From contig CAYFUH010000035.1 of assembly GCA_964346355.1 (NCBI GenBank), positions 1 through 15,042 of the forward strand: DNA of 15,042 nucleotides. Reading direction: 5' to 3'. The position numbers were made by a program, and so were the translations under genes. Each line of letters starts with the position of its first letter. Position 1 is the first letter of the stretch. The notes under the pieces were generated by a model, which saw only the letters and a list, made by a program, of their open reading frames with translations, was not told the DNA's origin and did not search any database. This document shows, one piece after another, positions 6,446 through 12,753 of the stretch. The stretch comes from UBA6115 sp964346355 (GTDB taxonomy: Bacteria; Bacillota; Clostridia; Christensenellales; Aristaeellaceae).

Positions 6446-7660
6446 TTATTTTTCAGGTCCTAATTGGTACAGCCGCCCTTCATCTGTGACAAGGTACAAA
6501 TAACCGTCCGGGCTGGCGGCAACATCCCGGAAGCGCTGGCCTTGATCCGCCAGCAAGCGCTCCTCACCGGATACCATGTCGCCGTCCAGACGCAGGCGAA
6601 CCACATGGTTGCCCGCCAGCCCGCCGATAAACAGGTTGTTTTGCCATTCAGGGATGACGTTAGCGGCATAAAAATCCATGCCGGAGATGGCCGGCGTCGG
6701 GTCCCAGTAGTACATGGGCTGCTCCAGGCCCTCCTTTTGGGTGATGCCCTCCAGGACGCGGTCATGGGAGTATTCCAGCCCATAGGTAATAATTGGCCAG
6801 CCGTAGTTTAGCCCAGGCTTGATCAGGTTGATCTCATCCCCGCCCAGGGGCCCCATTTCACCGGCGTATAATTCCCCGGTCACCGGATGGATGGCCAACC
6901 CCTGCACATTGCGGTGGCCCATGGAGTACAATTGCGGCATCGCCCCGCTGTTTGCGATGAAAGGGTTGTCAGGCAAGGGGTTCCCGTCCCGGTCCATGCG
7001 CAGGATCTTGCCCAGGCCGCTGGCCTTGTCATGCGGGTGCAGGTGGCTGTAATCATGCTGGCGGTCACCGGTGGACAAAAAGAGCGTGTCATTGTCCACA
7101 AACGAGATCCGGCTGCCAAAATGCCCGGCGCCAGGAACGGCAGGCAGTGCCTCAAACAGCAATTCGGCATCCGCCAGGCTGCTCTCATCATCAGCCAGCC
7201 TGGCCCGGCCAAGCGCGGTCACCGCGATGTCGTCAACCGGCCGTGAGAAGCTGAAATACAGCTGTCTGCTGGTTTCAAAATCCGGCGCGGGCACCAGGTC
7301 CAACAGGCCGCCCTGCCCGTCATAGGCTACGGGCAGGAAGCCCTCAATGGGGGAGGAGAGGCCGCCTGCCTCGCTGTAAATGCGCATCGTCCCGCGCTTT
7401 TCGCTGATGATCAGCCGTCCATCCGGCAGGACGGACACAGCCCAGGGGCTGGCCAAGTCCTGGCTGAGGATGCGGATAAAATAGGGGGTTTGGGTTTTCA
7501 TGCCCGGTGCCCGGGTCTGGCCGGGGAAGGCGGGCTGGTAGCTGCTAAAAGGGTCACGGTCCTCCACCGGCGGCAAGTTTTCAGCGTGGATTGGCAGCGT
7601 CAAGGTGAGCAACAGGACAAGCATCAACAAGGGAGCAAGAACAAATCTGTGTCGTTTCAT
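6446..7660 (-). CDS. Secreted PQQ-type aldose sugar dehydrogenase (GSDH family, YliI-like)
   Basis: This 404-residue exported six-bladed beta-propeller belongs to the glucose/sorbosone dehydrogenase family, whose characterised members oxidise aldoses outside the membrane with pyrroloquinoline quinone. A Sec signal peptide covers residues 1-26 (cleavage after IHA). It resembles E. coli YliI along its length: SPWAVSVLPDG (71-81), DGQGGLLDLVPAPDF (114-128), GHFGSR (179-184) with H180 as the expected catalytic histidine, GHRNVQG (248-254) with R250 and N251 at the PQQ site, LNYGWP (284-289) and GQRFRDV (374-380). One deviation is EMGPLGGDE (268-276) where YliI has EHGPRGGDE. The ATG at 7660 has AGGAGG (7672-7667) 6 bases upstream. 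It stands alone, diverging from the protease gene. PQQ is unexpected in a fermentative bacterium, so the true cofactor and reaction are open. Confidence 0.9.
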   Translation of the reverse strand: MKRHRFVLAPLLMLVLLLTLTLPIHAENLPPVEDRDPFSSYQPAFPGQTRAPGMKTQTPYFIRILSQDLASPWAVSVLPDGRLIISEKRGTMRIYSEAGGLSSPIEGFLPVAYDGQGGLLDLVPAPDFETSRQLYFSFSRPVDDIAVTALGRARLADDESSLADAELLFEALPAVPGAGHFGSRISFVDNDTLFLSTGDRQHDYSHLHPHDKASGLGKILRMDRDGNPLPDNPFIANSGAMPQLYSMGHRNVQGLAIHPVTGELYAGEMGPLGGDEINLIKPGLNYGWPIITYGLEYSHDRVLEGITQKEGLEQPMYYWDPTPAISGMDFYAANVIPEWQNNLFIGGLAGNHVVRLRLDGDMVSGEERLLADQGQRFRDVAASPDGYLYLVTDEGRLYQLGPEK

Positions 7661-7873
7661 ACTGCACCTCCTGATTTGTTTTCCTGTTTATAATGTACCC
7701 GCTCAACAATAAGCCGGCGCAGCCAGGCAGGTCACATTTGCAGGGCAGTCATACACACCGGACAGTCCAAATGATGCGCGAAAAGAGCCTGTTCTTTTGA
7801 TGGATTCCGTTAAAACAACCTACCCATCGTGCCCAATATGGTATCATTGAGCCAATTGACGGAGGTGGTTGGC

Positions 7874-9100
7874 ATGTTGATCAAGCTCATGATCCTTTTT
7901 TTGATGGCGGCATTCTTTTTGTTTGAGGTATATAAGCACCTGTTAAGCGCGCGCCAGCGCAAACTCAGCCTGCCCCAGAACGTGCGGGACATCTATGACG
8001 CCCAGAAATACCAAACCTGGTCGGCCTATTCAACAGAAACAAACCGCGTCGGCCTGACAGAACAAGGCGTTCAGTTCGCCTTGAGCTTTTTACTGCTGCT
8101 GTTGAACGTCCACGCCAGGCTGTCTGGCATCCTGCCCCAGGGCATGTGGGCCAACAGCATCCTACTGGTGGTCGCAGACATGCTCATCGCTGTGCCAATC
8201 GGCGTGTACTTCGCCTGGGTCCAGCAGATGCGCGTGGAAGAGAAATACGGCTTTAACCGCAGCACAAAGAAAACCTTCATCACCGACCAGATCAAGCAGG
8301 TGATGATTGGCTTGGTTTTGATGACAAGTATCCTGTGCCTCTATATCCTTTTTTATGAGTTGCTGGGCTTGTGGGGCTTCATCCTGCTGTTTGCGGCGCT
8401 GGCGGTCATCATCACGCTGATCACCACGTTTTCCATGCAACTAAGCAAGCTGTTCAACAAATATGAGCCGCTGCCGGAGGGCGAGCTGCGCAGCAGGCTA
8501 AAAGGCCTGTTTGAGAAGCACGGCTACACCCTGCGGCATGTCTATGTGATGGACGCGTCAAAGCGCACCAGCAAGGTCAACGCCTATTGCACCGGCCTTG
8601 GCAAAAACAAAGAGATTGCCCTGTATGACAACCTGGTGGCAAACTATACGCCCGATGAGATCACCGCGGTGTTCGCGCATGAGTTGGCCCATTTCCATTT
8701 CCGTGACACCATGATGCTCAACCTGGCCAACATGCTCACCTTCCTGCCCATGATCGCGCTGCTATTGGTGATGTCAGTTGTGCCCGCCTTTTGCCAGGCC
8801 TTTGGTTTTGCGGGCATGCACTATGGCATGGTATATATCCTGATGGGGCACCTGATGCAGGCGGTGCTGCTTCCAGTGCGAGTGCCTGTGATGGCCTATA
8901 TGCGCGCCTGCGAATACCGCGCGGATGCGTTTGCTGTGCAAAACGGCTATGGGGAGGCGTTGATCAGCGCGCTCAAGCGTTTGTGCAAGGACAACCTGGC
9001 TGATTTGAACCCCCACCCGCTGATTGTGACGCTGGAACACAGCCATCCAACCCTCAGCCAGCGCATTGCGGCGGTATCGGCGAAGATGGCCGAAAAATAG
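7874..9100 (+). CDS. Ste24/CAAX-protease-like M48 family membrane metallopeptidase
   Basis: This 408-residue zinc metalloprotease is embedded in the membrane by about six or seven hydrophobic segments. The M48_N-type first half carries the conserved VEEKYGFNRSTKKTF (121-135). The catalytic half has FAHELAHFHFRD (268-278 region, HExxH with H269, E270, H273), the third zinc ligand E347 in ACEYRADAF, and the C-terminal NPHPL...SHPTLSQRI region (379-398) typical of Ste24. In eukaryotes Ste24 trims prenylated proteins and clears blocked translocons; bacterial members are thought to act in membrane protein quality control. The ATG at 7874 is preferred because GGAGGT (7861-7866) is 7 bases upstream. 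An in-frame GTG at 7829 and an ATG at 7838 would add 12-15 residues but lack ribosome binding sites. It is convergent with the DUF92 fusion gene, 18 bases away, with no strong terminator between. Confidence 0.93.
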   Translation: MLIKLMILFLMAAFFLFEVYKHLLSARQRKLSLPQNVRDIYDAQKYQTWSAYSTETNRVGLTEQGVQFALSFLLLLLNVHARLSGILPQGMWANSILLVVADMLIAVPIGVYFAWVQQMRVEEKYGFNRSTKKTFITDQIKQVMIGLVLMTSILCLYILFYELLGLWGFILLFAALAVIITLITTFSMQLSKLFNKYEPLPEGELRSRLKGLFEKHGYTLRHVYVMDASKRTSKVNAYCTGLGKNKEIALYDNLVANYTPDEITAVFAHELAHFHFRDTMMLNLANMLTFLPMIALLLVMSVVPAFCQAFGFAGMHYGMVYILMGHLMQAVLLPVRVPVMAYMRACEYRADAFAVQNGYGEALISALKRLCKDNLADLNPHPLIVTLEHSHPTLSQRIAAVSAKMAEK

Positions 9101-9118
9101 GAATTGTTTATAATTTAA

Positions 9119-10558
9119 TTATAATAACAGCACACCCACAGCCGCTACAACGCTTAAGGTGATGAGGTTCACAGCGCTGTTGGTCATCAGCGGGCAGCCG
9201 GAAAGCACCGGGTCCCCTTCGTTTGCGGGCACCTCCTGGATGCGGCCGTTTTGGCCTTCATACTTGGCTTGCAAAAGGGCACCCAGCAGGCTGTCAACCA
9301 GCGTGCCCACAAAGCCCAGCAGGCTGCAGAGGATGAAGCCCTTGATGCCAAACTGCGGCAGGGCGAAAAGCGACAGCATCCCGCTGCCCATGATGCCCGC
9401 CATCAGGCCAATCCAGGTCACACCGCCGGACAGGCCGCGGGGGAGGGGCTTGCCGTTGATGATGCTGAACACCTGCCCGCTTGACAGCATGCCGTATTCA
9501 GAGGACAGGGTGTCTGCGGCCGCTGCGGCAAAGACCGCGAAGGCAGGCAAAATCAGGCGCTGATCACCCAAAATATACGCAAGCCACACCAGGACGCTGG
9601 CTGGCAGGGAGTTGCTGAGCACCTGTTTCCAGCTGCGCGCGCCCCCTTGCGCCTGCAGCGCCTCCGCTGCTTTTTTCTGGTTGTTCTTCAGTTTGCTGGC
9701 GATGGATCCAATCAGGAAGAAGACGAGCAGGCTGGCCCCCAGCCACGCGCCGCCCAGGGCATACAAGGTCTGCCCGGACAGCAAGGCTGCCACAGCACCG
9801 GCAGCGGTAAGCACCTTCCAGCGCATGGCCAACCAGATGATGACCAGGCAAATCAACAAAAACACATATAAGCCGGTTTCGCCAAATTGCAGGCACAAGG
9901 TGGCAAACAGACCGGCGCCCACCGGCAGGCTCAGGTTGTCACAGCCTTCTTTCCCGGTCAATTCAATGAAGCCTGACAGGGCTGAAGTGAGCAGCGCGAT
10001 GAGGAGGATGTGCGGCGTGTCCACGGTGCGCAGGGCGCCCTGTCCCTGGAAGACAAGCAGGCATACCAGTGTAATCACAAAGGCCAAACCAGTCACCACA
10101 GCGCTGCCCAGCAAGGTTTTCTCCGGCGCGAAGGGAAAGGGGCGCCGTTTGCCCCAGCGCTTGCCTGCAATGGCTGCCAGCCCATCGCCATACACCATGA
10201 TGAAAAGCCCAATAAAGGATAAGGTGGGCCATTTCAAAAAGAAGGCGGCAGTTGTTAATACCAGCATGCTGATGGCGTAATAGATGGTGCCAAAGCCGTC
10301 ATTTTGCCGCTCCATGGCGGGAATAAAACGGTATTTGTGGTTGAGGGTGTTGACCAGCAGCGCGTTGAGCGGCACGATGACAAGCGCCCACCACGCTGTA
10401 AAAATCGGGGTTAAAAAGACCCAGTTTCCCACCAGGATGTGAATCAGCTTGCGCGGGATCTCCGGATCCCTCTTTTGTTTTTTGGCGTACAGGCTGACCA
10501 GACCCAGCACCAGCAGGATATAGATGTAGGAAATGATGACGCCATAAATGTTTTGCAT
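9119..10558 (-). CDS. Two-domain membrane protein: phytol/dolichol-kinase-like domain fused to DUF92 (VTE5-VTE6-like)
   Basis: This is a 479-residue polytopic membrane protein made of two enzyme-like halves. Residues 1 to about 240 look like the CTP-dependent phytol/dolichol kinase and phosphatidate cytidylyltransferase superfamily: RKLIHILVGN (36-45), YGDGLAAIAGKRWGKRRP (123-140), EKTLLGS (146-152) and CDNLSLPV (206-213). Residues from about 245 to the end match DUF92 (TMEM19/VTE6): SIASKLKNNQKK (285-296), SNSLPASVLV (315-324), ADTLSSEYG (348-356), GLSGGVTWIG (375-384), GTLVDSLLGALLQAKYEG (418-435) and TNSAVNLI (459-466). In Arabidopsis VTE5 makes phytyl phosphate from phytol and VTE6 makes phytyl diphosphate. 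A fusion could therefore turn a free prenol into a prenyl diphosphate in two steps; the substrate here is unknown. The ATG at 10558 has GAGG 6 bases upstream; an in-frame GTG at 10570 overlaps that site and is less likely. Confidence 0.85.
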   Translation of the reverse strand: MQNIYGVIISYIYILLVLGLVSLYAKKQKRDPEIPRKLIHILVGNWVFLTPIFTAWWALVIVPLNALLVNTLNHKYRFIPAMERQNDGFGTIYYAISMLVLTTAAFFLKWPTLSFIGLFIMVYGDGLAAIAGKRWGKRRPFPFAPEKTLLGSAVVTGLAFVITLVCLLVFQGQGALRTVDTPHILLIALLTSALSGFIELTGKEGCDNLSLPVGAGLFATLCLQFGETGLYVFLLICLVIIWLAMRWKVLTAAGAVAALLSGQTLYALGGAWLGASLLVFFLIGSIASKLKNNQKKAAEALQAQGGARSWKQVLSNSLPASVLVWLAYILGDQRLILPAFAVFAAAAADTLSSEYGMLSSGQVFSIINGKPLPRGLSGGVTWIGLMAGIMGSGMLSLFALPQFGIKGFILCSLLGFVGTLVDSLLGALLQAKYEGQNGRIQEVPANEGDPVLSGCPLMTNSAVNLITLSVVAAVGVLLL

Positions 10559-10727
10559 GGTGTACCTCACAGGAAGGCCGTATCAGATTCTTGGAGCACA
10601 ATAGCTGGCTTAACGCGCGCTGCATCCTTTTAGATAGCTGCCCACTTAGCGTACTGGTGCAGGAGCGGGCGGTAAAACAATTATATACCCTTCCTGGCGC
10701 ACCGCGTCGCCAATCGGTTGGTCGTCC

Positions 10728-10765
10728 CCACAGCCGCATTGAAGTTTTCCGGGGGTTGGCTGTGG
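10728..10765. repeat. Inverted repeat upstream of the MATE gene promoter
   Basis: CCACAGCC (10728-10735) and GGCTGTGG (10758-10765) are perfect 8-bp inverted arms 22 bases apart. They end 7 bases before the -35 box of the MATE gene promoter. They could be an operator for a regulator of exporter expression, or simply a chance GC-rich pairing. No regulator gene is nearby. Confidence 0.35.
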
Positions 10766-10772
10766 CCTCTGC

Positions 10773-10801
10773 TTGACAGCCCAAAGCCTACACCGCATAC
10801 T
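10773..10801 (+). promoter_or_regulatory. Sigma-A-type promoter of the MATE exporter gene
   Basis: A perfect TTGACA (10773-10778) is followed after exactly 17 bases by CATACT (10796-10801), matching 4 of 6 bases of the -10 consensus. Transcription would start near 10808, about 28 bases before the ATG at 10836. The TTG of the -35 box is also the first in-frame start-like codon of the longer frame, which makes that upstream start implausible. Confidence 0.65.
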
Positions 10802-10835
10802 GGCACAATCACGGTTTGGGAGCGGCAGGACAAGG

Positions 10836-12203
10836 ATGAGCGCGCACAGCGGGGATTTGACACAGGGCGGGATCTTAAAAAAGATCCTCCTGGTTGCGGT
10901 GCCCATTATGGGCACCCAATTGTTGCAGATGACCTACAACCTGACGGATATGTTCTGGCTGGGACGCCTGCCGCATTCCGTCACCGCGGTGGCCGCCAGC
11001 GGCCTGGCCGGCATGTTTTTGTGGCTGGGCATGGCGCTTTTGATCTTTGGGCGCCTTGGGGCGGAGATCGGCGTATCCCAAAACCTGGGTGCCGGAAACC
11101 TTCCGGCTGCCCAGGGCTATGCGGAGGACGCGGGCCGCACCGCCTTGGTATTTGGCAGTATCTATGGCTTGGTTTTATTGGTGTTCACAGGCCCCCTGGT
11201 GTCCCTCCTGCGCGTGCAGGAGGAGGATGTTTTCCAAGGGGCCTGCGCCTATTTGCGCATCGCGGGGATCGGCATGCCCTTTAGCTATCTGTCCGCCTCC
11301 ATCACAGGCGGCTTTAATGGCGCCGGCAACTCCAAACTGGGCTTTTGGGCTAACGCCACGGGCCTCGCCGTCAACATGGTGCTGGATCCTCTGATGATTT
11401 TGGTCTGGGGCTGGGGGATTGAGGGCGCTGCCATCGCGACCGTCATCGCCCAGGGCATTGTGTGCGGGCTGTTGCTCTATTTCGCCAAACGGCATCCGGG
11501 CCGTCCCTTTGCGCATTTCCGCCTTTTTGGGCGGTTTGATCCTGCGCGCGTGCGGCAAATCATGTCCTGGGGCTTGCCGGTCGCCCTTGAAAGCGGCGCA
11601 TTTACAGCGCTGGCCATGGTCGTCACCGGCATGGTCTCCGACGGCTATGGCGCGGACGCGGTGGCAGTCCAGCGGGTAGGCAGCCAGATCGAATCGCTTT
11701 CCTGGCTCATTGGCGGCGGGTTCTCCTCCGCGGTCGCAGCATTCATGGGCCAAAACTATGGGGCGCGCCAGTGGGCGCGCATCCGGCGGGGCTACCGTAT
11801 CTCCCTGGGTTTTATGCTGGTATGGGAAGGTCTGATAACCATCCTGCTCATCTTCGGCGGCCGGTTCTTGTTTTCCCTGTTTTTAAGTGAACCGCCGCAC
11901 CTTGTGGTGATGGGTGGCGAATACCTGATGATCCTGGCCGGCTGCCAGGTCTTTATGGCGCTGGAAGGCACCTGCGCGGGTACCTTTCGCGGGATTGGGC
12001 AAACGCTGCCGCCCAGCATCTCCAGCATCACCTCCAACCTCATCCGCCCTTTCCTGTGCTGGGCTTTGGCGCAGCGGATGGGGCTCAACGGTTTCTGGCT
12101 GGGCGTTACCTTATCAGCCAGCCTGCGGGGCCTTATGATGTTTGTGTGGTTTACCCTATATCAGCGCAAGCTGCCGCATCACAATGAAATCGTGTCCGCC
12201 TAA
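10836..12203 (+). CDS. MATE family multidrug/metabolite exporter
   Basis: This 455-residue inner-membrane antiporter should expel organic cations, drugs or metabolites in exchange for Na+ or H+. It has about 12 hydrophobic helices in two similar halves. The first half carries TQLLQMTYNLTDMFWLGRL (27-45), with the N-L-x-D motif common in MATE helix 1, and ends its core region with EIGVSQNLGAGN. The second half repeats this as AFMGQNYGARQ. The GFNGAGNSK stretch after the fifth helix is also typical. The ATG at 10836 has AGGA (10827-10830) 5 bases upstream and a clear promoter just before it. Codons upstream of this ATG overlap the promoter. The gene forms its own transcription unit with a strong terminator. 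The substrate cannot be predicted. Confidence 0.93.
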   Translation: MSAHSGDLTQGGILKKILLVAVPIMGTQLLQMTYNLTDMFWLGRLPHSVTAVAASGLAGMFLWLGMALLIFGRLGAEIGVSQNLGAGNLPAAQGYAEDAGRTALVFGSIYGLVLLVFTGPLVSLLRVQEEDVFQGACAYLRIAGIGMPFSYLSASITGGFNGAGNSKLGFWANATGLAVNMVLDPLMILVWGWGIEGAAIATVIAQGIVCGLLLYFAKRHPGRPFAHFRLFGRFDPARVRQIMSWGLPVALESGAFTALAMVVTGMVSDGYGADAVAVQRVGSQIESLSWLIGGGFSSAVAAFMGQNYGARQWARIRRGYRISLGFMLVWEGLITILLIFGGRFLFSLFLSEPPHLVVMGGEYLMILAGCQVFMALEGTCAGTFRGIGQTLPPSISSITSNLIRPFLCWALAQRMGLNGFWLGVTLSASLRGLMMFVWFTLYQRKLPHHNEIVSA

Positions 12204-12247
12204 GGGGTAGCATCAACGGGTGCCATAGGACAGGCATAATTATGGAC

Positions 12248-12281
12248 CAAATCCTGTTATTAATTTACCAGGATTTGTTTT
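12248..12281 (+). terminator. Rho-independent terminator after the MATE gene
   Basis: CAAATCCTG (12248-12256) and CAGGATTTG (12269-12277) form a perfect 9-bp stem with a 12-base loop, followed by TTTTAT. It lies 44 bases after the MATE stop codon at 12203. Confidence 0.8.
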
Positions 12282-12560
12282 ATATGCGACAAAAGGATGT
12301 AATTTGCTGTTAACGATGCAAATAGATCACAAGTGTTTGAAGTTGAAATCGCCGGGTAGAAAACCAATGTCATAGTCACCCTGCGTTTGGAGATAAAATT
12401 TGTATCATTTTTATTGCTGAGTATGACGAATAATTTAGTGATTCAAGGACGCACCTTATCTTGACAGAGGAGATTGTTACAGAAAAAGTCCATGCATGAG
12501 CCACTGTTTATGACATCTAACTGACTTATCCGGATGATGCACTTTTTATCAGAAATCCTC

Positions 12561-12589
12561 TTGACTTTTGCTCGAAGCGGACATAAAAT
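12561..12589 (+). promoter_or_regulatory. Near-consensus sigma-A promoter of the family 5 binding-protein gene
   Basis: TTGACT (12561-12566) is followed after exactly 17 bases by TAAAAT (12584-12589); each hexamer matches 5 of 6 consensus bases. Transcription would start near 12596 and leave an unusually long leader of about 157 bases before the ATG at 12754. Confidence 0.65.
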
Positions 12590-12753
12590 AGCCGTGAGAA
12601 GTATTATTTGTACAATGGCAGTCCCCTTCTATTATCGCGTTGTCCGGTTGAAACAATGCTCGTATTCAAAAAACAATCATTTATTTATTCAGGTGCAAGA
12701 TCATTGCAGCTTGATTATCGCCATATAAAACCTGAAAACACGGGGAGGGTAAC

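Larger units (their letters stand above)
12204..12753 (+). other. AT-rich intergenic region of about 550 bases
   Basis: This stretch is visibly richer in A+T than the rest of the window (a 60-base sample at 12301-12360 has 23 G/C, 38%). It contains the MATE terminator, a near-consensus promoter at 12561-12589, and a leader of about 157 bases for the binding-protein gene. The middle part, roughly 12282-12560, holds no reading frame with a ribosome binding site and no structure I recognise. A small pairing TGCAA-GATCA-TTGCA lies in the leader near 12693-12707. The open frame at 12534-12728 has no ribosome binding site and is not called. Confidence 0.7.

Noticed and set aside
7780..7800. A short AAAAGA...TCTTTT pairing between the sugar dehydrogenase and protease genes
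   Set aside because: Six A/T-rich pairs with no T tail, lying upstream of both divergent genes, so it cannot be their terminator.
9108..9124. An AT-only palindrome (TTATAATT-T-AATTATAA) at the convergent gene ends
   Set aside because: A one-base centre and no G/C pairs make it too weak and too tight to act as a hairpin terminator; probably low-complexity sequence.
10680..10685. A perfect minus-strand TATAAT that might drive the DUF92 fusion gene
   Set aside because: There is no -35 match at 16-18 bases, no TGn extension, and it lies about 120 bases from the start codon.
12461..12489. A second TTGACA upstream of the family 5 binding-protein gene
   Set aside because: The hexamer 17 bases downstream (AAAAGT) is a poor -10; the promoter at 12561-12589 is far better.
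12534..12728. A 64-codon open frame in the AT-rich intergenic region
   Set aside because: It has no ribosome binding site, overlaps the promoter at 12561-12589 and has no recognisable features.
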